Shown in pieces: positions 1-5,433 of a stretch of 5,433 nucleotides of DNA. Source of the stretch: Bacteroidales bacterium (GTDB lineage Bacteria > Bacteroidota > Bacteroidia > Bacteroidales > UBA1402). The stretch lies in the NCBI GenBank assembly GCA_012511135.1, contig JAAZGQ010000416.1:1-5433 (forward strand), read 5' to 3'. The notes under the pieces are model-generated. The model was not told where the DNA came from. It saw only the letters and a program-made list of their open reading frames with translations, and did no database searches. The position numbers and the translations under genes are program-made. Numbering within the stretch: the first letter of the stretch is position 1; each line of letters opens with the position of its first letter.

Positions 1-1110
1 AGCTTACATTATTCAAGAGGGAATTACGATATTTCAAATAATTACTACGAAAAGGCAGCCTCCATTTTTAAAGCTATTGGAAATACGGATCGCTATATTT
101 CAGCCAAAATGAATCAGGTATGGTATCTTCTCTCAATTGAAGAACAAGACGCAGCACTGGATTTGCTGAACGAACTGGATTATCCTCAAGACATCTCCGA
201 TAAGGCACTTTCTTATATTTATAATGCCTATTGTGGTTACTACACGGCAAAAAAGGATTATACCAAAGCTATTGAATACGCAAAACTGGACTTCAAACTA
301 AATAATGTTTCGAAAACTCCCGAAGATAGTGCTGCACATTATTTTTCACTTATCAAAAATTACGGCATTGCCAGCATTGCAGACAGCACAATTCACTTCG
401 CCAGGCAATTGGAACTCTTGCTCAGAGAAAACAATCCAAACAATCATTATTATTATATAGAAATTTCAAATGCTTATCAACAGGCAGGTTTACCCGATTA
501 TAGCTACGACTATTTATATAAAGCATATATCAGCCTGCGCAACAATATTTACGATAACAGCCAACAACGTATACTTGAATTAGAAAAAAAATACGATCTC
601 TCACGTAAGGATTATGAATTGATGAAAGCCACGCACGATAAGAATTTACTCCTCGCCTCTGTGGCAATTTCTTTACTTATTATTATCATTATGTCCGTAG
701 CCAGCTTTCAATACAAACAGCTACAAAAACAAAAAGCTTTGTTGATTCAGGAAGAAAAAGAACATTTTGCCACTATAAATGTGTTGCAGAAAAAAGCTCT
801 AAACTTGTATCCAAAGTTTGTCGAGATTTGCAGTGTCGTACTCCAAAAACACTTTAAGATGGAGCTGCAGGAGGATATGAATAAGGCTATTGATTATTTG
901 AAATCTATGCTCATAGGTGAATTGTCTTCGATGTTTCCTGTAAAAAATGAAAAGACAGATTACGAACACTTGAGCAATAAGGAACAATTGATCTATTTAC
1001 TCTCCGAATACGGTTTTTCCAACGAAGAAATTGCCAATATTTTACTCATAACAGAGGCAAATGTTCGTTCAACCAAGTCGAAAATCAAGAAAAAGAGCGA
1101 AACTTTTTAG
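1..1110 (+). CDS. Membrane-anchored TPR regulator with C-terminal helix-turn-helix (5' partial)
   Basis: The reading frame is open from base 1, so the first ATG at 109 is internal and the true start is upstream; 369 residues are visible. Residues about 1-180 are helical and aromatic-rich with TPR-like helix pairs (for example 8-28, 75-101 and 150-180). A charged, probably coiled-coil stretch follows (188-215), then one hydrophobic membrane helix (216-236, LLLASVAISL...), a second charged helix (237-276), and a C-terminal LuxR/sigma-region-4-like helix-turn-helix (324-366, with LSNKEQLIYLLSEYGFSNEE and then NILLITEANVRSTKSKIKKK). This layout is known from Bacteroidota regulators, sometimes annotated with a DUF6377-type C-terminus; I infer periplasmic TPRs that sense a partner and a cytoplasmic DNA-binding end. 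No kinase or receiver motif is visible. The gene is AT-rich and stops at TAG. Its target is unknown; the exported protein gene 139 bp downstream on the same strand is the nearest candidate partner. Confidence 0.8.
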   Translation, partial: SLHYSRGNYDISNNYYEKAASIFKAIGNTDRYISAKMNQVWYLLSIEEQDAALDLLNELDYPQDISDKALSYIYNAYCGYYTAKKDYTKAIEYAKLDFKLNNVSKTPEDSAAHYFSLIKNYGIASIADSTIHFARQLELLLRENNPNNHYYYIEISNAYQQAGLPDYSYDYLYKAYISLRNNIYDNSQQRILELEKKYDLSRKDYELMKATHDKNLLLASVAISLLIIIIMSVASFQYKQLQKQKALLIQEEKEHFATINVLQKKALNLYPKFVEICSVVLQKHFKMELQEDMNKAIDYLKSMLIGELSSMFPVKNEKTDYEHLSNKEQLIYLLSEYGFSNEEIANILLITEANVRSTKSKIKKKSETF

Positions 1111-1184
1111 TATTAACTCTCTGACTCACAAGGGCAACTTGCGAAACTTTTCAAGCAAGCCGAACAATTACGAAAAATTCGTTA

Positions 1185-1192
1185 TATTTTTG
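1185..1192 (+). promoter_or_regulatory. Candidate Bacteroides-type -7 element upstream of the secreted-protein gene
   Basis: TATTTTTG matches the Bacteroidota -7 consensus TAnnTTTG exactly and would give a leader of about 50 nt before the ATG at 1250. No TTTG -33 element sits 19-21 bases upstream, so the call is weak. An alternative reading uses TTTG at 1189-1192 as the -33 box, 19 bases of spacing and an imperfect -7 box (TAATTTCT) at 1212-1219. Just upstream, a short hairpin with ACGAA (1170-1174) and TTCGT (1178-1182) runs into the T-rich stretch at 1187-1191 and could be a weak terminator for the preceding regulator gene. The 139-bp gap shows nothing else. Confidence 0.3.
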
Positions 1193-1249
1193 ACGCATCG
1201 TTTTCTTGTTTTAATTTCTTGAATTATTCATTTTTAAATTTATTGCTTT

Positions 1250-1687
1250 ATGAACAAACTTGTATTGACTTTGATGTTTTTGGGTATTGCATTTATCACT
1301 TTTGCACAGACTTCAGAGAATGATGAGCTACGCCTCATAAAAAAATCTGACCCTAAGTGTTATTCCGTTCCGGAATCTAAGCCTGAAGTTGAAGAATCTG
1401 TGACAGCTTCTTATAACACCAACAACCTATATATCAGCATTGCTGATTTTACCGGAGCCGTAACAGTGGAATTGCTTGACGCCAATAATGTGGTTGTAAT
1501 AAACGACACTCGCAAAATCAACAAACAAGCTGTTCTGACTTATTCTATCGGCAAACTCAGACCTGGCGTTTACACCTTGGTCGTCAAAGCCTCGGGCGAA
1601 TATTTTGGAGCGTTTTACAAAAAGTCGCTCGAGAATGTTGTCGTTTCAAGGGAATCTTTGGTTCTGAGCACTTTGTCCTATCAATAA
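1250..1687 (+). CDS. Small exported protein, DUF3244-like
   Basis: This is a 145-residue protein. Residues 1-20 form a signal peptide (K at 3, then a hydrophobic LVLTLMFLGIAFITF core, likely cleavage around FAQ/T). There is no lipobox cysteine, so I expect a soluble periplasmic or secreted product. The mature part is a predicted beta-sandwich: alternating strands around NNLYISIADFTGAVTVELLD and a late LRPGVYTLVV followed by GEYFGAFY. That ending resembles the Bacteroidota DUF3244 family, whose function is unknown, and also loosely resembles type IX secretion sorting domains. I prefer DUF3244 because the protein has no large passenger domain and continues about 20 residues beyond the motif. 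The ATG at 1250 is preceded by an AT-rich leader without a Shine-Dalgarno sequence, normal for this phylum. The gene may be cotranscribed with, or controlled by, the regulator gene before it. It stops at TAA, about 50 bp before a long inverted repeat. Confidence 0.75.
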   Translation: MNKLVLTLMFLGIAFITFAQTSENDELRLIKKSDPKCYSVPESKPEVEESVTASYNTNNLYISIADFTGAVTVELLDANNVVVINDTRKINKQAVLTYSIGKLRPGVYTLVVKASGEYFGAFYKKSLENVVVSRESLVLSTLSYQ

Positions 1688-1696
1688 GGGCAAACT

Positions 1697-1712
1697 TCTG
1701 AAAGCGTTCAGA
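1697..1712 (+). other. Short hairpin just after the DUF3244-like gene
   Basis: TCTGAA (1697-1702) and TTCAGA (1707-1712) form a perfect 6-bp stem with an AGCG loop, starting 9 bases after the stop codon. Only a short TGTTTAAA follows, so it would be a poor terminator by itself. It is the first of four stems before position 1888. Confidence 0.35.
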
Positions 1713-1727
1713 TGTTTAAACAATGGA

Positions 1728-1816
1728 TGATTCAAGCAACAAAGTTTCCTGCGTTAACATTTCTATCTAAATGTGGATTTACGGTGTTGACGCGGGAAGC
1801 TTCTGTTGCAAAATCA
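1728..1816 (+). repeat. Long imperfect inverted repeat (24-pair hairpin) in the intergenic region
   Basis: The arms are 1736-1759 and 1785-1809. Positions 1742-1759 pair without a gap to 1785-1802 (18 pairs); base 1803 bulges; 1736-1741 then pair with 1804-1809, giving 24 pairs in all. Three of these are T opposite G (1745/1799, 1750/1794, 1755/1789), always T on the left, so they are G-U wobbles in a + strand RNA but A-C mismatches in a - strand RNA. Beyond a 3x2 internal loop, TGATT (1728-1732) pairs with AATCA (1812-1816). The 25-base apex holds a further 5-bp stem, TAAAT (1768-1772) with ATTTA (1777-1781), closed by GTGG. I see no target-site duplication, transposase or integron attC core motifs. 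It may be a 3' UTR structure, part of a small RNA, or a palindromic repeat of a type I cannot name. Confidence 0.75.
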
Positions 1817-1828
1817 CTAGTTCTGTAA

Positions 1829-1846
1829 ATTTAATTTCGATTAAAT
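1829..1846 (+). other. TTCG-tetraloop hairpin
   Basis: ATTTAAT (1829-1835) pairs perfectly with ATTAAAT (1840-1846) around TTCG (1836-1839). UUCG is a favoured RNA tetraloop, though its extra stability normally needs a closing C-G pair and here the closing pair is U-A. It sits between the long inverted repeat and the terminator. Confidence 0.45.
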
Positions 1847-1850
1847 GGCA

Positions 1851-1887
1851 AAAAAAGAGGGTGACTCACAGAGTCGCCCTCTTTTTT
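1851..1887. terminator. Strong bidirectional intrinsic terminator between convergent units
   Basis: Arms 1851-1867 and 1871-1887 form a 17-bp stem with an ACA loop: six A's, GAGGG, T, GACTC on the left and GAGTC, GCCCTC, six T's on the right. The only non-Watson-Crick pair is T1862 with G1876, a wobble in + strand RNA and a mismatch in - strand RNA. The GC-rich core followed by a T run on both strands lets it stop + transcripts from the DUF3244-like gene and - transcripts of the SusC-SusD operon, whose last stop codon is at 1905-1907, 18 bases away. Confidence 0.9.
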
Positions 1888-1904
1888 GTTAAAGCCATCA
1901 ATTA

Positions 1905-3245
1905 TTAAAAACCATAACCATTGTTTTGATAAATGGAATCGTTGTTGAGTGAAGGCAGGAAAGTACTGGTATCGAAAGGACGCAGTACATAGTTTACATT
2001 GAAATACGCGGCCAGCGCGGGATTGGTTTCGCTCAGATAAGTAGCATCATCCAACATCCCTGTACGGGCCAGGTCGTAATAACGAACCCATTCACCGCAC
2101 AATTCACGTCCACGCTCATCCAAAACAGTTCTTACAGTAACAGTCCCTGTCAAATTCTGAGCGCCGGCTCGACTACGAACCTTGTTCAGGTAGCCAAGAG
2201 CATCGCTTCCTCCGTTAACTTCCAGATCGGCCTCAGCAGCAATCAGATACATTTCGGACATACGCAATATATGCATGGCCGAAGTGTTGCCGAAACGCAA
2301 TTTTGAGACATTTTGCGGATAGAATTTTGTGGTATTGTGCTTGGTCAAAGAAGGATAAAAGTAAGAGAAGAAATTTTCCACACTACCATCAGCTTTATAA
2401 TCAGGTGTTGTATTAAAGTAGCTGTGGTTCATAAGGATACTCTTATCTGTATCGTCGTAAACATCGGCATAATCCACAATCAAGTGTTTGCTGGTATATT
2501 TTGCAGCCCTCTTGCTGACATAATCGGTGTCCTGAGGCAGAATAAATTCGATGGCATCCTCGCCAACGGCAATTGCTTGTCCAACAACTACTGTAGTGTC
2601 TTTGTCAAATTTATTGGCAAAATCTTTGGTCCAGACAAAATCTTTGTTGGCTTTCCATTCATTCTGAAAGATTTTTTCGAAACGAGGATCAAGTGTGCCA
2701 TCTCCATTTACAAACAAACTCAACAAATGCTGAGTAGGCATAAAGGAACCGTTAGCCGATCCTTCCCAGGTAACGTAACTGTCTGCATTGTTTTCTCTGG
2801 CAGGGAACTGTGTCAACTGGCAACGGAACAAGGCATGGTTCTGACTCAATACATGGGCCCCGTTGCTGCTGCCATTGTAGCTGGGATCTGCAAAATAAGC
2901 ATGTTTCCACAAGGCTTCCTTGTTGGTGTAATTTTCGGCTTCCGAAAAAACATCATCAAAATTGGAATACATAAAGGTCATGTAATTGGCACCTCCGTCG
3001 TCTTCCCAGTCATCAATAAGCAATTTGGCATAGGTCAGGGCATTTTCATAATAATCAGTTTTGTCATCAACCCACCTGGTTGCTTGCAGGTAGGCTCGGG
3101 CCAAAAAGCCTATGGCCGACTTTTTGGTTGGCCGGGTAATTGCAGTATAATCACCTTTTGGGAGCCATTCCATCGCATATAACAAATCGGGAATTATGAT
3201 TTCATCGTATATTTCTTTCGGTGTGCTTTTGACCGGGGTATACAC
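1905..3245 (-). CDS. C-terminal SusD fragment downstream of the TGA (separate translation doubtful)
   Basis: This is the remainder of the interrupted SusD gene, counted from the first possible restart codon after the TGA, a GTG at 3243-3245. The homologous reading frame continues right from the TGA at 3287, so the GTG is an internal valine of the ancestral protein rather than an evolved start. I see no ribosome binding site before it. Any product begun here would lack a signal peptide and stay in the cytoplasm. It contains the TPR-like helices (TKKSAIGFLARAYLQATRWV) and the complete RagB/SusD C-terminal domain. An automatic annotation may list it as a separate SusD protein; I consider it part of the broken gene. 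Confidence 0.4.
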   Translation of the reverse strand: MYTPVKSTPKEIYDEIIIPDLLYAMEWLPKGDYTAITRPTKKSAIGFLARAYLQATRWVDDKTDYYENALTYAKLLIDDWEDDGGANYMTFMYSNFDDVFSEAENYTNKEALWKHAYFADPSYNGSSNGAHVLSQNHALFRCQLTQFPARENNADSYVTWEGSANGSFMPTQHLLSLFVNGDGTLDPRFEKIFQNEWKANKDFVWTKDFANKFDKDTTVVVGQAIAVGEDAIEFILPQDTDYVSKRAAKYTSKHLIVDYADVYDDTDKSILMNHSYFNTTPDYKADGSVENFFSYFYPSLTKHNTTKFYPQNVSKLRFGNTSAMHILRMSEMYLIAAEADLEVNGGSDALGYLNKVRSRAGAQNLTGTVTVRTVLDERGRELCGEWVRYYDLARTGMLDDATYLSETNPALAAYFNVNYVLRPFDTSTFLPSLNNDSIYQNNGYGF

Positions 3246-3287
3246 GCTTTGATCAATATCCGTATTTTTCTCGGTAACAATGGTAGC

Positions 3288-3290
3288 TCA
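3288..3290 (-). other. Premature in-frame TGA codon of the SusD gene
   Basis: The + strand TCA reads TGA on the coding strand, between GGT (Gly163) and GCT. The frame on both sides is the same and both sides are SusD-like. A single base change from GGA would create it. The other visible genes use TAG or TAA as stops, their tryptophans are TGG, and no other in-frame TGA occurs, so a reassigned genetic code has no support. Confidence 0.9.
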
Positions 3291-3779
3291 ACCAAATTGC
3301 TCAGCCGCATGATAATAATACACAGCACGCATAAAACGGGCTTCTGCCGCTTTTGCATTTCGTTCTGCTTCGGTATTATAAGGCGGAATATGCACAAATT
3401 GCAACACTTTGTTACAAGATCCGATTCCGTCGTACAGAGAATACCAGAAATTCAACATATATGTTGTATTGGGAGAACCTCCGGCATAGAACCAAAAATA
3501 CTGAGGATTGTTATTATCCATGTTGCGTGGTGTTGACCACAAGTCTGTTTGCGCTTCGGTAATGGCCATAAAGTTTACTTTGTTGGCATTACCGTAAAAA
3601 CTTCTTTCCAGTCCAAAATAGATATTGTTGACCAAGGTTTGAAATCCTGTGGTCGTTTGAGACAAATTTTCGAAAGTAAAACCACCGGGATCGTCTTCGT
3701 CTAGTGAACAAGAGTTGAAAGTGGTACAGAGGCTTATTGCCACGGCAATAAAAGCAATGTTTCTAACTATATTTTTCAT
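3288..3779 (-). CDS. N-terminal SusD fragment that would be translated up to the TGA (163 aa)
   Basis: The start is ATG at 3777-3779, supported by a Shine-Dalgarno sequence nine bases upstream and by a convincing lipoprotein signal peptide. Residues 1-23 have basic residues at 3 and 6, a hydrophobic core (IAFIAVAISL) and a relaxed Bacteroidota lipobox, FNSC, with the lipidated cysteine at 24. The following SLDEDD is an acidic run like the lipoprotein export signals that send proteins to the cell surface. Residues about 45-163 match the SusD-like N-terminal helical region (NIYFGLERSFYGN, then a stretch ending LNFWYSLYDGIGSCNKVLQF, and ARFMRAVYYYHAAEQFG). This truncated product lacks the C-terminal domain and most of the substrate-binding and SusC-contact surface, so it should not function alone. 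Confidence 0.7.
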   Translation of the reverse strand: MKNIVRNIAFIAVAISLCTTFNSCSLDEDDPGGFTFENLSQTTTGFQTLVNNIYFGLERSFYGNANKVNFMAITEAQTDLWSTPRNMDNNNPQYFWFYAGGSPNTTYMLNFWYSLYDGIGSCNKVLQFVHIPPYNTEAERNAKAAEARFMRAVYYYHAAEQFG

Positions 3780-3788
3780 AACTGTAAT

Positions 3789-3795
3789 CTCCTTT
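3789..3795 (-). promoter_or_regulatory. Shine-Dalgarno sequence of the SusD gene
   Basis: The coding strand reads AAAGGAG, then nine bases to the ATG at 3777-3779. This is a near-perfect anti-SD match at good spacing, which settles the start codon. It lies inside the 22-bp SusC-SusD gap (3780-3801), which leaves no room for a separate promoter and supports cotranscription. Confidence 0.75.
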
Positions 3796-3801
3796 CAATG
3801 A

Positions 3802-5433
3802 TTAAAATGTAAGATTAAGACCAAACACAAATTGTTTGTACAAAGGATAGCGCGAAGAAGCAGATTCAGGATCCACTCCTTTGAGCTGTTTGCTCTTGGT
3901 CCATACAGCCGGATTGTAAGCTGTTGCATAAACACGCAATCTGTTGATCAGGGCCTTTTTGGTGAGGCTCGAAGGTAAGGTATAACCTAAGGTAACATTC
4001 TTGACCTTGATAAAATCACCATCCAGAAAATGAGCAGCCGAGGCTGCCGGATTGTAATTCAGACCCGGTGCAAAATAATAAGCATCGGTATTGTCCGGAG
4101 TCCAGTAATCCACTCCCGAGGGCTGGTTGCCTGTTACAGAAGCCGAACCGCTGTAATAGCTGTACTCAGTCAGATGCCCGAAACGTCCCATTAAATATAC
4201 GCTCAAATCGATGTTTTTGTAGTTAAAAGCATTGTTCAGGCCAGCAGTGATTCTGGGAATATACGAACCAATAACCTGCATATCGTTGGAGTTGTATATG
4301 TGAACGCCACCGTCTCCGTCCTGTTCAACCGTTTCGATTTTAACAGCACCCGGTTCGCATCCATAGGTCTGGGCTTCTGTGGCTTCGTCTTGCTGCCAAA
4401 TGCCCAGGTATTTGTAGGCATACACCGAATAAATAGATTCTCCTTCGAAGAACCAACCTAGTTCGTTGTCTTTGAAATCACCTCCAGGCAGAGAAACGAT
4501 ATGATCTTTTTGCCAGGCCAGGTCAAAAGAGCTAGTCCAGCCAAAATCTTTGCGAACAATGTTGCGGGAATTCAGGGTAAACTCCAAACCTGTGTTCATG
4601 GTTTCACCCAGGTTCTGCCAGGTAGCCAGGGTCCATCCCCAACCGGTGATACCGGTGGTAACAGGCATAGCGCGCATGTAAAGTAAATCCTTTGTGCGGG
4701 TGTCATACCATTCCAAAGATCCATCAAGCCTGTTGCCGAAAAGACCAAAATCCAATCCGACATTCCAGGTATAGGATTTTTCCCAGCCGATACCGGCATT
4801 ACCGTAAGTTCCGGTATACTGCGTCATACCTCCCGCGTTAGGCGAATCGGGGCCGTCAACAGAAATATTCTGTGCGTATTTGAACATACCGGAGGCTGTA
4901 GAATAGGCTGTCATACCTCCGGCATTCCCTGTTTTTCCATAACTGACACGCAATTTCAGGTTATCCAGCCAGCCTTCCATATCTTCCATGAAAGCTTCGT
5001 CGCTGATGCGCCAGGCCAAAGCTACGGAAGGGAAATAATCCCATTTTCTGCCTTCCGACAACCAGGAAACACCATCGTAACGAATGGAAGCGGTAGCCAG
5101 GTATTTTCCTTTATAGGCATAATTGGCACGTCCGGCATACGACATTTGTTGGGTTTGCTTGTAGTTACTGTTGGCATAGAAACTGTTTCCTGCTGCCATC
5201 CTGTAGAACAACCAGGCATCCAGTTCCTGGCCCATAGACCCTGTATATAAATCATTTATCTGGCGATAATTCCAGGAACTTAAACCGGTCAGTGTCACCG
5301 CGTGATCTTCGTTAAACACCTTGTCGTAGGTCAGGATATTATCCCAAATATACGACCACTCGTTTTGCTGATAGATTTCAGCATATGGAGTTACATAACC
5401 CACATAATGCGGCGACTGGGTGATGCTCTGAGA
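3802..5433 (-). CDS. SusC/RagA-family TonB-dependent transporter, C-terminal half (5' partial)
   Basis: The frame is open to the right edge (first visible residues SQSITQSPHYVG) and ends with TAA at 3802-3804, giving 543 residues. Family members are about 1000 residues, so the signal peptide, the carboxypeptidase-like repeat, the plug and the first barrel strands lie outside. What is visible is the outer-membrane beta-barrel with family landmarks in order: YAGRANYAYKGKYLATASIR, ALAWRISDEAFMED...LKLRVSYGKTGNAGG, GIGWEKSYTWNVGLDFGLFG, GSLEWYDTRTKDLLY...GITGW, a NLGETMNTGLEFTLNSRNI stretch, DFIKVKNVTLGYTLPSSL, and KGVDPES near the end. The protein finishes in FVFGLNLTF, a last strand with a terminal phenylalanine as recognised by the BAM machinery. 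It would import a substrate across the outer membrane with TonB energy, lidded by the SusD product encoded 22 bp downstream. The substrate cannot be read from the sequence. No internal stop or frameshift is seen. Confidence 0.95.
   Translation of the reverse strand, partial: SQSITQSPHYVGYVTPYAEIYQQNEWSYIWDNILTYDKVFNEDHAVTLTGLSSWNYRQINDLYTGSMGQELDAWLFYRMAAGNSFYANSNYKQTQQMSYAGRANYAYKGKYLATASIRYDGVSWLSEGRKWDYFPSVALAWRISDEAFMEDMEGWLDNLKLRVSYGKTGNAGGMTAYSTASGMFKYAQNISVDGPDSPNAGGMTQYTGTYGNAGIGWEKSYTWNVGLDFGLFGNRLDGSLEWYDTRTKDLLYMRAMPVTTGITGWGWTLATWQNLGETMNTGLEFTLNSRNIVRKDFGWTSSFDLAWQKDHIVSLPGGDFKDNELGWFFEGESIYSVYAYKYLGIWQQDEATEAQTYGCEPGAVKIETVEQDGDGGVHIYNSNDMQVIGSYIPRITAGLNNAFNYKNIDLSVYLMGRFGHLTEYSYYSGSASVTGNQPSGVDYWTPDNTDAYYFAPGLNYNPAASAAHFLDGDFIKVKNVTLGYTLPSSLTKKALINRLRVYATAYNPAVWTKSKQLKGVDPESASSRYPLYKQFVFGLNLTF

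Larger units (their letters stand above)
1905..3779 (-). pseudogene. SusD/RagB-family outer-membrane lipoprotein gene interrupted by an in-frame TGA
   Basis: Read from 3779 to 1905, one frame holds 624 codon positions plus a TAA stop, broken only by TGA at 3288-3290 (codon 164). SusD proteins are surface lipoproteins that lid a SusC transporter and bind its glycan or peptide substrate. The N-terminal part has the signal peptide, lipobox and SusD-like helices. The C-terminal part carries the RagB/SusD domain (about residues 363-624), with HILRMSEMYLIAAEADLE near 504-521, ERGRELCGEWVRYYDLARTG at 555-574, and the usual end RPFD...YQNNGYGF. Total length is within the family range. Across the stop the protein would read AEQFG-stop-ATIVTE, and relatives commonly show FGG followed by a hydrophobic stretch and TE, so GGA to TGA by one substitution is the simplest explanation. 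No frameshift or other stop is present, pointing to a very recent mutation or a sequencing error. The gene is the last in its operon, 22 bp after SusC. Confidence 0.85.

Noticed and set aside
109..111. ATG at 109 as the start of the regulator gene
   Set aside because: The frame is open back to base 1 with TPR-like residues (NYDISNNYYEKAASIFKAIG), and no signal peptide or leader is seen at 109, so the start is outside the window.
799..987. Small - strand open frame within the regulator gene
   Set aside because: It is 62 codons, antisense to the coiled-coil and HTH-encoding region, with no recognisable protein feature supporting it.
1728..1816. Integron attC site or mobile-element end
   Set aside because: The outer ends do not fit RYYYAAC and GTTRRRY. 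No integrase, transposase or target duplication is visible, and the flanking genes look undisturbed.
2313..3182. Open frame of 289 codons on the + strand, opposite the SusD gene
   Set aside because: It lies entirely antisense to a clearly recognisable SusD coding sequence. Its product has no recognisable domain and it has no credible ribosome binding site, so it is a shadow of the SusD codon pattern.
3243..3245. GTG as a genuine start of a separate SusD protein
   Set aside because: SusD homology continues upstream of it in the same frame to the TGA and beyond. No signal peptide or ribosome binding site belongs to it.
3288..3290. TGA as selenocysteine, or as a reassigned glycine codon (as in SR1/Gracilibacteria)
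   Set aside because: No stable stem-loop is apparent directly after the TGA as bacterial selenocysteine insertion needs. Relatives have glycine there, not cysteine. The window has no other in-frame TGA and looks like ordinary Bacteroidota.
5022..5255. Small - strand open frames in other frames of the SusC gene, and the + frames opposite it
   Set aside because: All overlap the uninterrupted TonB-dependent barrel frame and encode unrelated, low-quality sequence.

Overview
The window looks like Bacteroidota, most likely Bacteroidales. It carries a SusC/SusD-type outer-membrane nutrient uptake pair. The SusD signal peptide ends in a lipobox followed by an acidic stretch typical of surface lipoproteins in this phylum. 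There is also a TPR / membrane helix / helix-turn-helix regulator and a small secreted DUF3244-like protein. Start regions are mostly AT-rich without Shine-Dalgarno sequences, except for a clear one before the SusD gene.

Layout. Positions 1-1110 (+) hold the 3' part of a membrane-anchored TPR regulator whose start lies outside the window. After a 139-bp gap with a possible Bacteroides-type promoter, 1250-1687 (+) encodes a 145-residue exported protein. The 217 bp from 1688 to 1904 have no gene but are rich in inverted repeats: a small hairpin, a 24-pair long stem, a TTCG-capped hairpin, and a strong intrinsic terminator that can serve both convergent units. From 3779 down to 1905 (-) lies a SusD-family gene of 624 codon positions interrupted by one in-frame TGA at codon 164. 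At 3802-5433 (-) is the C-terminal half of a SusC/RagA TonB-dependent transporter, which continues past the right edge.

How the genes work together. SusC and SusD would form one outer-membrane import complex, a barrel plus a surface lipoprotein lid, transcribed leftwards as an operon with 22 bp between the genes. The operon ends at the terminator, so no glycoside hydrolase or SusE-like gene follows SusD here. Any substrate-degrading genes would have to lie upstream of SusC, outside the window. The regulator and the secreted protein are transcribed towards the SusCD operon, so a regulatory link to it is only a possibility.

The two points most worth a second look are the nonsense codon in an otherwise intact SusD gene, and the chain of hairpins at 1697-1887. 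The base pairing in that chain survives better in the + strand RNA than in the - strand RNA, which suggests a structured 3' UTR or small RNA.
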